From Terebella lapidaria (Eukaryota; Annelida; Polychaeta; Terebellida; Terebellidae), in assembly GCA_949152475.1 (NCBI GenBank), contig OX424567.1:31583402-31647401 (forward strand): DNA of 64,000 bases. Direction: 5' to 3'. Below are positions 13,986 through 25,800 of the stretch, in pieces (position 1 is the stretch's first letter; every line of letters begins with the position of its first letter). A program made the position numbers and the translations under genes. Under the pieces are notes generated by a model, which made no database searches, had not been told where the DNA came from, and saw nothing but the letters and a program-made list of their open reading frames with translations.

Positions 13986-14090
13986 TACTTGCCGAAATCT
14001 TTAGATTCCGGCAAGTAATGAAATCGCTCGCTGCTGCTGACTTGACGGCTGAAAGCCTTCGCTGGTACAGCGAGTACTTGCCGGAATAAA
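13986..14090 (+). repeat. Palindrome plus CGCTG-stem module end
   Basis: One palindrome at 13986-14017 is followed by the GAAATCGCTCGCTGCTGC unit. That ends in CGCTG-GTA-CAGCG (14060-14072), AGT, then ACTTGCCGGAA. It is the intact version of the broken hairpin at 9034-9046. Confidence 0.8.
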
Positions 14091-14225
14091 AGAAAAAGAA
14101 AACTTTGACCTTGGGTGGTAATGTCAAGTTCAAACGACACGACCAAAGTCCTTCAAGAGAGGGCTTTTAATATGCTACAATATTTCCTAGTTTGAACTCT
14201 TTACGACGATTAGTTTCAAAGTTAA

Positions 14226-15339
14226 CTCGATCCAATTTCGATTATTGAAATGTAGGCCCTCTATGCACAGCGCGCAATCGGTTCTTCAAATTGACCATCA
14301 AAAGTGGTACATTTCTTCAAACATTCATGGACAAGACTGGTAGGCTGAACAGATTGGTAATACTAAATGCACAGTGGCCTTAAAGAACACACCAATTCAA
14401 TGCTATAGTTGCAATATATAAATCTATACTCAAAAAGTTTAATGAACTTTTAGTGGCGTATAAACCACACGTTATTGATCGATGCAGAGTGAAAGGAATG
14501 TACACACTCCCCTTTTATTATCCATTCTAGGCCTGGATGTACTGGTCCATATATTTGTCAATGCTACGTGTTCTAAATTTGAGTTTGAGGGTTGCACAAG
14601 TTAGTGGGCAATCCTCTGTGATAATCAGTGACAATGATGAGCTTATCAGTAGCAAAAAAGACATGCTTTCACGGGAAAATGTGATAATACCGAAAGATTA
14701 TATTTGCACTGCTTAATTGCACATCTGAAATGAAAAAGTTGGCATTTATGGTCCGACTCCATGATCCGTGTTTTAGTACAGTTTTTTTTCCGGGTTCCGA
14801 TTATATCTGAAATGTATCTGGTGTAGCATTACAAACGCGACATGTGAGAAACCCGAACATCACGTATGTCGCCTTTCTCATAGTCAAATGCTTATTATCG
14901 CCCATGTCGCATTCTTCACGGCTGATGTGATTGGTGGATAATATTCTATTCCAATCTGCTTGCGATATCCACATCAAAGATTATTTGACTTCGTAATACG
15001 TTTCAATTAAGTTATTTTTTCATTAGCAAATGTAAACAGACAGTCTTAATGACGATTCGTGTGTTTTGCCAATGGAATGCTTCGAACTCGTACTGCACCA
15101 CCGTCACCATTTGCACGACTAGAATGGAACGCAGAACATAAGGCACCCAAAACATAGCTCGATGTATTGGTTAATATCGCACCATAAAATCCTGTGTTGT
15201 GCTGTTCTGCCAGATCCCCCACCCCCACTCGATTTCAGCGCTGAATCCTGATTCAATATTGAGTGGAAGTCCATGAATTGGACGATAATATGGACATGCA
15301 TGTCGTGAATTTCACGCACAAAAGCTATTTCAATAGCTC
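14226..15339. other. Unique AT-rich DNA
   Basis: The R repeat stops near 14,225 and does not resume until about 32.4 kb. No long ORF, RNA gene or tandem repeat is visible here. A few phrases around 14,830-14,930 (GAGAAACCCGA, CATGTCGC) recur in the small inverted repeat at 15.36-15.50 kb and may be older fragments of the same element. Confidence 0.5.
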
Positions 15340-15357
15340 CGCAGTTAATGTTGGGTA

Positions 15358-15494
15358 TTTCACGGGCATGTTGCTTTTTTCACGCCGGAAACACCAACCG
15401 TGAAAAAAGCGACATGGTCGGATATTTCACGTGAAAAAAGCGACATGGTCACTTTTATCACATGAGAAACCCGACCATGTCGGGCTTTTCACAA
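15358..15494. repeat. Small direct and inverted repeat cluster
   Basis: GTGAAAAAAGCGACATGG occurs twice in direct orientation (near 15,400 and 15,431). An inverted partner, CCGACCATGTCGGGCTTTTC, lies near 15,470-15,490. It may be the remains of a small foldback element. Confidence 0.6.
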
Positions 15495-15659
15495 TATTCG
15501 GTTTTATCATGCAGCATCTGGTAGATCTATACTTCCGGAAGTCAGTGCACATCACATGGTATTTTTGTGTCAATGTTTCGTGATTTGTAAATTTAGTGTA
15601 ATCAGAGTTAGTGTGAACTATTCTTTCTTTTGCTTGTTGTGAGAAATAGATCTAGATAA

Positions 15660-15683
15660 GATTGGTACATATATGTACCAATC
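15660..15683. repeat. 24-bp perfect palindrome
   Basis: GATTGGTACATA is followed at once by its exact reverse complement. It stands alone, without other copies in the window. A run of 14 C at 15,739-15,752 lies just downstream. Confidence 0.7.
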
Positions 15684-16079
15684 GTACTCTGCTTGGTTGC
15701 GGATGCGCTGGTGCGGATTGATTTTTTTTCCGCATCTGCCCCCCCCCCCCCCTCATTCGCCTCTGGCCCCGCCGAGCCTGCAGCTGGTTTGGTAAAAGCA
15801 ATTGGTCAAAGCTGAGCTGTTTGTCCAAGTTACCTGTTCAAATTAGTGGACAATTTGGAACACCTGTTCAATTCAGTGGGCAATCCTGCCTTTCCAGATC
15901 AATGACAATGATGAGTTAGAGTACTAGTAACATGAAAAATATGATGTGAGCTCAGATGAGAGACATAGATCTAGTTTTGCTGAGTAAATTATGGCAACTT
16001 GAACGTCACATTCCAGCAGGTTAAAACACATGCTGGATTGAAGATTCTGGATTTTTTGAGGATGTATTTAATATGCAAA

Positions 16080-16815
16080 TGAGGTATTCGTCTTATAGAC
16101 AAAGTACGTCTTTCGGGGATACCTGCTGAGGACCGCAGGTCCGAAAGACGAAGTTCCATGCATGATAAAAAGTGTACCTCGATGCGAATGAAATCTATTC
16201 GCCGTTTGACACCTCAAAACATGCTGAAAACTAACGAAAATTACAGCTAAACCTACCAAAATGGCTAGGATAATCATTTACAAGTTGTTATCTGCACTAA
16301 AATCGCTGATTTATTATGTTTTACAAACATCTTGAATCGTTTGAACCAAAGATGCAAAATCTGGCAAGTTTCTCACTTCGATTCAATGGCGGTTTTATAC
16401 GATGTTGAATCAAATCGAAACTGGCTTAGTGTTGCGTACATGTTGTTCTGCATTACGCAACACATTTTCCGTTTCGATTTGATTCTACACCATATTTCTG
16501 TGTCACGGAGTTTATCGAGGCAATGGTGGAACCGCCATTGAATCGAAGCGAGAAAAATGCCTGATTTTGCTGGTTTAGTTCAAATGATGAATCAACGATA
16601 TTAACACAGATAACAACTTTGAAATGATTATGCTTGCCATTTTGGTAAGTTTAGCTGCAATTTTTGTTAGTTTTCACCAAGTTTTGAACTCTCAAACAGC
16701 GAATAGATTTCGTTCGCATCGAAGTACACTTTTCAACACGCATGGCACTTCGTCTTTTGGACCTGCGGTCCTCAGCAGGTATTCCCGAAAGACGTACTTT
16801 GTCTATTCGTCTTAA
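16080..16815. repeat. Foldback element of about 740 bp
   Basis: The outer arms (about 16,080-16,280 and 16,620-16,815) are reverse complements with about ten per cent mismatches and almost no indels. The inner part is palindromic too: GAATCAAATCGAAAC and GTGTTGCGTA recur inverted, and CACTTCGATTCAATGGCGG pairs with a sequence near 16,540. Each arm holds nested hairpins, such as GGACC-TGC-GGTCC inside a GTCTTTCGG/CCGAAAGAC stem. Both arms keep a frame of about 62 codons beginning MIxLAILV, but the changes are mostly amino-acid-changing, which argues against selection on protein. It is best read as a foldback/MITE-type element. Confidence 0.8.
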
Positions 16816-17727
16816 TATAATTGTTCTGATCAGAATTATTCCAAACTTAAACTTTACACATTGATAGATATGGTCAATAATCAGTGTTGTTCAAGGTGTT
16901 ACTTTTGCCATGGTTACTGTTCACCTGGTGGAGTCCCTAGCAACCGTTGTACTTTGGGCAATTTGAACTTTGAAGCACTGTAACATTTGAAGGAATTGAG
17001 ATATTCACATGCTGAAAAAAAAAACATTCTGATCAGCCCACTTTGTGCTTCAATCTGAGCTCATATCATTTTCAATTCAATTTATATCAACATCATGTCA
17101 TAGTACAAAGACACAATACATTCACAGCAATATAGGTATTGAAAGGGGAATGCAGGGAAGCCTAGGATTATACACTTGCAAATCCCCAACTAAAGAAAAT
17201 AAAAGTTTAATTAATCTGACCTTTCTGTATCAAATATTGGCCTGAAAATCCCAAACCTTAGTTTTGTTCAAGCCCACGAGCCTCAATAAATACAGAGAAA
17301 TGTCTCCCGCTCAACCAATACTTTACTGATTTTGAAAATTTCTTCACTGGCTAATCAGTATCAAGTCACATAACTACAATACTAGTAACAAAATATGAAC
17401 TATTCTATCGAAAAACATATTTTTTTACAGCGAAATATCGGTTTTGTCAGTCATACACAGTCTACACAGTAAGTAGACCTGAGCAACTAGGCCTACTTCT
17501 ATACACTTTTACTGTAATACTTACTATTCTACACTAAAAAAGTTTTTAAATCAGTATGACCAAAACTGACACAGTTAGACCACCCCCAACCCCCCTCAAA
17601 ATTCATTCTTCACATTGAACCCAGAAGCTTGTATATTATTTACGCTGCAATAAAATTGGTTGAATGAGAATTTTTTATTAGTTAAATACTAACTATGCAC
17701 ATATTTACTTCTAATGTTATGTTTCAG
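16816..17727. other. AT-rich DNA, no recognised feature
   Basis: No repeat shared with the rest of the window and no convincing ORF. If the segments downstream are exons, this would be intron or upstream flank. It ends in a TATGTTTCAG acceptor-like site. Confidence 0.4.
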
Positions 17728-17998
17728 ATTGCTGACAGTCATTTGTGTGCTTCCCCGAACTACCTGTGTTGTCTTGCTGTTGTACGTACGTACACTCTGT
17801 GTCTCCTGCCGAGTTGTGGCCAGTCTTCGTGTGACTGGGAGGACTGTTGTTGACTGTTGTCGGACTTGTCTCTGTGTCCAGCTTTGTCTGAAGTCCTTCT
17901 GACGAGGAGGACTACTGGTGACTGTACAGTCATTGTCTTCTCTGGAGTAGGAGAGCTACCCTGTGTCACCCAGTTGCACAGTTTGTTTTGCACTGTTG
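17728..17998 (+). other. Exon-like segment 1
   Basis: A less AT-rich segment of 271 bp lies between TTATGTTTCAG and a good donor, GTAGGT at 17,999. The frame starting ATTGCTGAC is open for about 40 codons and cysteine-rich, then stops; another frame is open from an upstream ATG at 17,714 to 17,902. Neither resembles a family I know. A UTR or non-coding exon is equally possible. Confidence 0.3.
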
Positions 17999-18273
17999 GT
18001 AGGTACCTTTATCATATAGAGCAATGGTGAGCAGGGCAATCACATAGTGTGTGTACAATACATGAGTCTGCTGCATATATAAATCTGGGCAACACGATAA
18101 AATTCAGCGCAATATTTTCTGTGTCATAAATATGATAAATGTATTTGATTTTATATGTGGGATCTTTCCTTAATACCACATAAATTTTCAACGTGTCATT
18201 TGTTTTTTGGTTATATATGGCTTTTAATATTTTGTTTTTGTTATCACATGTAACACATTTTATCTTTTTTCAG

Positions 18274-18343
18274 TATGTTGCACCAGTGCCCAGGTGCTTG
18301 AAGGCTCCTCTCCGAACCAAGCATCCTGTAGCAGACCACTTTG
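18274..18343 (+). other. Exon-like segment 2
   Basis: A T-rich tract ending TTTTTTCAG precedes 70 bp that are open in at least one frame (YVAPVPRCLKAPLR and onward). A moderate donor, GTATAT, starts at 18,344. It is plausible as an internal exon between segments 1 and 3. There is no homology I recognise. Confidence 0.28.
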
Positions 18344-18622
18344 GTATATGGACCACTTTTAACCAGCTAACTTATTACAACAATGTGAAATTAACTTTGA
18401 CATTGGCAAACATTCCAATTACCTGTATCTTGTAAACAAATTGTAGTATATGATGTACAAGTGTACATTACATCTGAATAAGTTAACATTAGTTTCACTA
18501 GATTTTACAAGTTAAAATACAAAGGTTTTGGTTGACAGGGATGATGCGGCTTAGGGGATACACCCACGCAGCCGACAGTGAATGCAAAGCGTCTAGTCAT
18601 TTGTTTTTTTTTCTGTATGCAG

Positions 18623-18696
18623 CTTCCCCAAGTACGCTGAAGGGGCCCTGGTGCAGGACGAGGCGGAGTCAACTCAGCAAGGCCTAGTCAAAGCTT
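18623..18696 (+). other. Exon-like segment 3 with possible C-terminus
   Basis: It is preceded by a polypyrimidine tract and TGTATGCAG. The frame TTC CCC AAG TAC GCT GAA is open for 24 codons with animal-like codon use (FPKYAEGALVQDEAE and onward) and stops at TGA (18,694-18,696). GC content is clearly higher than in the flanks. It could be the last coding exon of a plus-strand gene. I do not recognise the peptide, and the reading frame through segment 2 is not settled. Confidence 0.33.
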
Positions 18697-20640
18697 GACA
18701 AGTCGCTGCTCCAGGGAGAGCCATCTACAGCCACTTGTGGTGTGTGATTTGTGTACAAGTGTATATGTTTATACAGTGTATGTAATAAGTGGTCTTTTGT
18801 TGCTTTCCCAGTTCAATGTAGCTGGTCACCATTACAATTGTACTAAATTTCATGTATTTAGTTATGATTGTGCTGAGATTATTTAATGCTGTAAAACATT
18901 GAATGTCAGTCATTGATTGTGAAATATTTATTGGTACAGGACCTAATTTCTTGGTCAGTTGTTCATAATAATGTGTCCAAATATGTGCATGAATTTACGA
19001 GCACCACAATACCAGATATTTCAGAACGTTCTCTTTTTGTATATATAATAGTGTCCACATGTTATGTAGTAATATTTTGTTGATGTGTAATAGATTGATC
19101 AGTGATGTCAGTTGCTTTCAACTGTTTTCACACCCTCCTCCTAGGAGGTTCGAAGAATGTGTTGTCTGTGATGGAAAAATGTAAACTGGACATTGTAGTT
19201 TCTTTTGGAGGTCTCCAGGCATGAATACAGCCCAGAATATTTACGTCATAATGTTCACCGTAATTTTGATATTGTCAGTTGTTTTAGCCATAGATATAGA
19301 AAAAAAGCTCCATTGTGACAAAATAGATGTAATGACGTTGTGAATTTTTCCTGTGTATTCTGCCAAGTTGGCCAAACTGAAACCTTTATAAAAAAAAAAA
19401 GGAACCGACTACACGAACAATGTGTATACTATGGAAATTTAGACAGATCAGCCACCCATTTACATTATTGCAGACCACTATTTTAAAAACAATATAGCTA
19501 ACTTAATCAAGCTAGAATGAAGAATGATTTGTTTTTTTGTTTTTTTTAGAAAACAGGGGTCAGAGATGTTATTAGTATTGTGTTAGTACAATAGCTATGC
19601 CTTTAATTTTCAAACAATTTTATTTAGATATAACACTATGACAACCAGGATTTAAATATAGGTGAAATATGATTGCAACTTTCAGTTGTGTGCATGGCAT
19701 CAGATGTTCACTTGTACTGTATACTGAAATTATTGCCTACTCGGCTACTGTTTCGATATAAAACATTTGATTGATTATTGTATTAGAATACACACAAATC
19801 TACTAGAATGGGAAAGGGGAATGGGGAAGACAGGCAGAATTGCCTATCAATATGGACCTATGTTAAACAAATCTGATTATTAGTATTATTATCAGAATAG
19901 AGTAAAATTATGTACGTTATATAATTTGTATTTAGGCTTTTGTGTACATTTTGATGTAAAGTATATAACTTTATTTATAACATCATCAAAATAGTGTAGA
20001 ATCGTGACATGTACATAAAACAGTGCTCTGTGTTACCTGTATGAAAACTAGGGCAAAGTTTTATAGGTTTTTAGTAAATACTAATACTGAATATAAAACT
20101 GATACCTGTATAGAAATATCAATACGTTGATTGATGGTTGACATGGAAGCCATTTCAAGTTTAGTGCGTACTGTGGATAGTTTATTGGATCTAATATAGA
20201 AATTTCGCTCTAGATTGAACAATCCTGTCATAGTTCTGCATTATGATGTACCGGGTAAGCTGAATTTATTTTTCAATCTACTTGTTGGCAAACGCTGATG
20301 GCATTGGCTATGAACTGGGAAAGCAACATAATCTTGGTCACATTAAATATTAGAATAATTGCATGATTAACATTTAATATCTTCTAATATAAGAAAATGA
20401 ATTCAGTTTCTATTAAATTCATCATGGTATGGGTATGTACATCGAGTTTCATCGCAAACCCTAAGTTTGTTGATTTAATTTTTCTGCTCAAACTGTTTAA
20501 CGTAAATTAATTGTTTCTTGTCTTCCTTGTATTGTTTCTTGTTTATTGACTGAAAATTGTTGTTCCCAACTCAACAATGACACTAAATAATTCCAGCTTT
20601 TGCGAGATGGAATAAAAGTTCAGAAGCATTATTCTATCCA
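18697..20640 (+). other. Possible long 3' UTR or intergenic AT-rich DNA
   Basis: AT-rich, with no ORF of note and no window repeats. AATAAAAGTTCAG at about 20,611 is the first good polyadenylation signal after exon-like segment 3, which would give a 3' UTR of about 1.9 kb. Confidence 0.25.
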
Positions 20641-21297
20641 TATTACCTTGTAATTATTGAAATTTCATATGATATTAATATAGACATTTGCATCTTGTAT
20701 CTTTTTTGCAAAAATGTAACAGAAATGTCTTAAAATAAAGAATGCATCTCTCACAGGTATAAAAAAAAAGCAGTGAAGACGAGAAACAATTAATACTGGC
20801 CCAAAAGCTGTTGACGTTATACGACGTTGTCCTCCTCGTCCTCGTCTGTTAGCAATTTCTTCAATTATCATCTCCGACGACACCATCCAATGGAATCTTT
20901 TGAAACTTGGTCTGTAGTCTATATGGGATAGTCCCCGCAAATGTATGAGAGCAGAATTTTAATTTTTTTTCTAATTGTGAATTTTTAAACTTTGAAAATT
21001 GCCATTTCCTTACAAAATGGAAAAATTGGGAATGTCAAAGTCTTCGTTCATATTGCAATATATCGGAATTTTATGACAGAGGATACTTATACAGTATTAC
21101 CTGAAAGTATCCAATCATAATAAGGTCTTTTTGGATCAGGGGTATACTATATAGCGGTTCCCTGATCACGATCCATCAATGTGAACTATCAAAACATCTG
21201 CCGGTGAGCTACAGGGACCTTGGTCCCATGTTTATGAATTTATAACATGCCATATATTGCGTTCTTCTCTTTTCAGGTCTGAAGGTCGTGCGGTAAA
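20641..21297. other. AT-rich DNA with an unrecognised minus-strand ORF
   Basis: A 91-codon frame (20665-20940, minus) has a charged arginine/glycine-rich centre (RRGRGGQRR) but becomes hydrophobic and low-complexity towards its end. No family is evident, so I leave it unannotated as a gene. Confidence 0.35.
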
Positions 21298-21545
21298 AGT
21301 CCCAAGTGGCATAGTGAAAAGTCCCAAGTGGCATAGTGAAAAGTCCCAAGTGGCATATGAAAAAGTCCCAAGTGGCATGTGAAAAAGTCCCAAGTGGCAT
21401 ATGAAAAAGTCCCAAGTGGCATATGAAAAAGTCCCAAAGTGGCATATGAAAAAGTCCCAAGTGGCATATGAAAAAGTCCCAAAGTGGCATATGTGAAAGA
21501 GTGAATAAGTGTTATTTGTGAAAAAGTGGCATAGTGAAAAGTGGC
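21298..21545 (+). repeat. 22-bp minisatellite, about nine units
   Basis: Units read AGTCCCAAGTGGCATATGAA(A), starting at 21,298, 21,320, 21,342 and 21,364. Later units gain one A (CCCAAAGTGG), and the array degrades into GTGGCATAGTGAAAAG by 21,545. The unit has no stop on the minus strand and 22 is not a multiple of three, so three overlapping minus-strand ORFs (HLGLFHMPL type) arise and are artefacts. Confidence 0.92.
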
Positions 21546-22833
21546 ACTGAATCGTACTGCAAACATTGTTTTGGAATTTCATTTTGCAAGAGGAATAGGA
21601 GTTTGCAGAATTACATTTCATATTTTCATGTGAAACACTCGGGGGAAAAAATCAGGGACTTGGCTTTTGTGTTTCTTGACAAAAGCTCAGACACTGGTTT
21701 GCAAAATTGAACTTGGCACTAAATTTGTTTTCCTAATCTTGCACTTGCCAAGTTTGAGGATAAACGAGAATTACAGCTTGGATCCAAGTGTGCCTGCTGT
21801 GGGAAGGTTTCTTCAAATCGATTGTACACGCGACAACAACCACGGTTATCAAATTGTGTCCCATCATTATTTTAATATACTCTATTGCATTTCTGTATAA
21901 TTAAGATATATATTGCTAGTAATCATCACCTTGGGAAACAACTTTATAGGGAGGTAGACTACAGAAAAATATTGTGTATTGATATAATTCCAAAATAAAC
22001 ATTACTGCACTTCGTGACTGATTACATCGTATTTTTGTGTTTGAAAATCAATGAATAGCGAGAATAAAAGCTGTGTTTTCATTTATTAATACACAAGTTC
22101 TGATAGTTTGTGAATTTGTTGGTAGACACAAACGTTATTAACCGTTTTTACCAGTTGTATTGCTATATTCTGTACTCATTGTTTTCGGATATCCGTTGCT
22201 ATCCAGCTTTGTCAATAAATTTCGTTTCAACATAAAATACCAAAACACTTCCTCACTATATTGACTGCATTTGGTATTGAATTATTTGTATATATTCAAT
22301 ACTGCTATTTTGTGCAGTACATTCCTATTATCCAAGTAGTGATTGTGAATCTTCGTAATTTTGTTAATTGATATCTGCACATATAATACCTGGGCTTTGG
22401 GCCGACTGCCATAGGTTTTTTCTTGTACACCTCATAAACGTTGGTCCGTATTACTGGCACTCAGAGACCCTGTATCATAACGCAATATCATACCGTTTCC
22501 GTTGTATACTATTTTCGAAATAAACAGTGGTCATCTTGCGGCTTCTCGAATTTTGAAATTGTGCTTGGACCTATTTTAACTCACACCTATTATTGGGTAA
22601 TTATTTTTTAATTATTCTAACTTCAAAGCATACGGGTGCACCAGAATACTACTACGAAGCCATAAGAAGTGTTTTCTTTAACAAGAGTAATACATACCAG
22701 GGATATACTGATTTGGACTTATGTACAATTGTGGATTTCTAAGTTTGCATCAACAAGTTTGTATATTTAACTGGTAATCATATTTTTAACTTGAATAACA
22801 CCAATACGGGAGTAGGCGCTGAAAACATTTATT
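21546..22833. other. AT-rich flank upstream of the Helentron ORF
   Basis: AATAAA signals occur at about 22,062 and 22,213 (plus strand). No R or P repeat is present. The 5' end of the Helentron must lie here or further left. A GGGCTTTGGGCC-containing stretch near 22,391 is a weak hairpin, but I cannot place the terminus. Confidence 0.4.
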
Positions 22834-25800
22834 GTGTATCGAACCATTTTTTACGTCAATAAGAATATTACGACACATACATTCGACATAGACCTACATT
22901 TTCACCTGAGAAAAATGCCTAGACGCAAGAGTGAAGCACAGCGGAGGAAAGAATCCAGGGAAAGAATGAGAGAATGCAGAGCAAAAGAAACAATAGAACA
23001 TCGAGAGGACAGACTTGAAAAAGATCGAAAAAGTCGAGCACAAGAACGGATGACAGAAACTCGTGAACATAAGCGGCAGAGACTTGACAATAAAATTGAA
23101 ATTCAGAGAAAGTTTCATGACAATGAAACTCCAAAACAGAAACGGCAGAGACTTGACAAGCAAATTGATATCCAGAAAGAGTCACGACAGAATGAAACTC
23201 CAAAACAAAAGCAGCAGAGACTTGACAAACAGATTGATATCCAGAGAGAGTCACGACAGAATGAAACTCCAAAACAAAAGCAGCAGAGACTCAAAAAGAA
23301 AATTGATAACCAGAGACAGTCACGAGAAAATGAAACTCCGAAAGTAAAGCGGCAGAGACTCGACAAGCAAATTGTTATCCAGAAAGAGTCACGAGAGAAT
23401 GAAACTCAAACACAAAGGCAGCTGAGACTTAACAAAAAAATTGAAACCCAGAGAAAGTCACTAGAGAATGAAACACCTAAACATAAGCGGCAAAGACTTG
23501 ACAAGAAACTTGAAATCCAGAGAAAGTCACTAGAGAATGAAACACCAAAACAGAAGCGGCAAAGACTTGACAAGAAACTTGAAATCGAGAGTAAGTCACT
23601 CCAGAATGAAACACCAAAACAAAAGCGGCAAAGATTGGACAAAAAAAAGAGCATTCAAAAAATCTTGCGAGAGAAACAAAACCGTGAAGATAAATCTGTA
23701 ATTTATAATTTTCTCAAAAAGGTCAAAGACTCTGCCAACTATATTTGTTGTTCATGTCACCGATTACTGTTCAGGATGACCGTCACCCATCTCAATGAAC
23801 AAAAGTACCAGAAAGCTAACAAATCGCTTTTAAATGAAGTTCTGTCATTCCGACTTAAGTCTTATGATGGCAATGAATGGATTTGCAGAACATGTGATTT
23901 GACTCTAAAGAGGGGCAAGCTACCAGCACAAGCGAAGGCCAACAATTTATCATTGGTACAACAACCACCTGAATTACAAGATCTCAACCCACTGGAAGTA
24001 AGACTTTTGTGCCAGAGAATACCATTCATGAAGATGGTTGCCCTACCTAGAGGAAAACAACATGGAATTCATGGTCCAGCTGTGAACGTGCCTGCGAAAC
24101 TAGATGCAGTGTGTCATCTCTTGCCAAGGCTGCCATCAGAGTCGCAAATCTTACCCATGAAGCTCAAAAGACAATTGAAGCATTCGAGTCATTACATACA
24201 TGAAAATGTACGCTCTGATGTATTGATGAATGCACTGAGATGGTTGAAACAAAACAATCCTCATTATAGCATGATAGAAATAAATGGTAATTGGGCTGAG
24301 GACAGTGCAAAAGATGACATTGAACTTTGGCAGGCAATGAGTTTGGACACTGAATCAGTCTGTGAAAAAGGTGAGGAAAGAGTTGAAAAATATGAAAAAA
24401 ATGGACATCTTAAACTACCTACGAGGGATGACGAACCGGTTCCTGGAACATCAACCATCAACACTTATGAAGTTGTATCCATGTCTGACATAAAGTCTAG
24501 TCGAAATGATTATGAAAAACTAGCTATGCTGGCCAAGAGAAGTGAAATGAACATTATTGATGTGCCAGGAGACGGAAATTGTATGTTTTATGCAGTTTGG
24601 TATCACCTTGAACGGTTAGGTATAAGTGATACAAATCCAACCCTGTTACGTACACAAGTTTCTGAGTTCATGCAACAAAATCGAGGAAATTATATCGATT
24701 TCATAACAACAAGGATTGCAAGCCAAGATTTGTCGAATGCTGACACTGAACAACCCACTGCAGAAGATATGGTTATCAATGAAATAACAGATCGAGATTC
24801 ACAGAGAGAAGTCCAATGGGTCAGGTACCTTGGTGAGCTTGAAAACGGAAACCTTTGGGGTGATAACGTAATACTGCAAGCTATCGCTGACATGTACCTT
24901 TTGACAGTGAATATCCACGCAACTACATCTGATACAATAATAGTTGTGACACCATCGACTGGAAACAGTAACACACCTGTGATTGATCTTGGGTTAATTG
25001 CACAGTCACATTATGTGATTTTCGATCCATGTGTTTCAACTGATGTCGGTGCAGGGCTCAATGCGAATGAGATTGCAGAATGCCCCTCAGAGGCAGACAG
25101 TGATCTTGAGACTGATGAATTAGCAGCTGAAGATGAACATGCTTTTGAAGAAGCCTCAAAAGTGCGTGGTCTGCCTTACGAAACAAGCATGGTACATGAA
25201 GATCCTGAACTGCTCAACAAACTGATAAGTGTTGCACCAGCAGAAGGTCAGAAACCAATGCCACTTCTGAGTGACCCTAACTTTGAAGAACTCTCGAATC
25301 CAGACAAATATCCAGATGGCTCTAATGCAATGACCGCCGATCGCCCCTGTCAACTGACCCCGCGGAGATACTTTAATCAGAGAATATTAGATTTTGATGG
25401 TCGGTTTGGTGCAATCGAGTACATTCTGAGTGCACAATATGCAACAGAGTGCAAGCAAGTCACAAGTGACATCAACCACTACATCTTCAGAAGAGCCAGC
25501 GGAAAGCATTATCAAGGAAAACCTCTGACTGCCGGGATGGTTAAAAGTGTTGAACAAATGAAAAGTTTTGTAAAATCAGACCATGCTTACAAAATGTTGA
25601 AAAATGTGCGAGGAACACCAGCTTACTTCCAGACTGTTTTTTATGATGTCTTAGCTATGGTTCGCCAGCTCGGAATACCCACGTGGTTTTTCACAGTCTC
25701 TGCTGCTGACATGCAATGGCCAGATGTTATTCAGACAATAGCTAGACAGTATGGAAAGAGTTTGAGTGACCAAGATGTCAAAGAGTTGTCGTTTGTCCAA

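Larger units (their letters stand above)
4441..14225. repeat. Modular AGGTCA/TGACGTCA repeat field R, left copy
   Basis: The field is built from diverged modules. Recurrent phrases are CTTGACCTTGACCTTTGACC and its complement, TGACGTCATTATGACGTCA, GAAGTTATGGCCACTTATG, GATAGAACTCGAGTTTATC, and a closing GTGGACGCTAGAGTGCG followed by (AAAC)n. The right field (32.4-56.2 kb) uses the same modules. The small ORFs read through it are rich in SRSRS or VKVKV, which is simply translated AGGTCA repeat. It ends abruptly near 14,225, inside the phrase that normally continues to the GAAGTTATGGCC motif. It looks like nested or tandem non-autonomous elements, not genes. Confidence 0.85.

Noticed and set aside
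20665..20940. Minus-strand 91-codon ORF with an RRGRGGQRR stretch
   Set aside because: The C-terminal part is low-complexity and no family or paired splice sites could be recognised; kept only as a note.
21209..21621. Three overlapping minus-strand ORFs with HLGLFHMPLWDF-type repeats
   Set aside because: A stop-free 22-bp minisatellite opens all three frames; no start context or family supports a protein.
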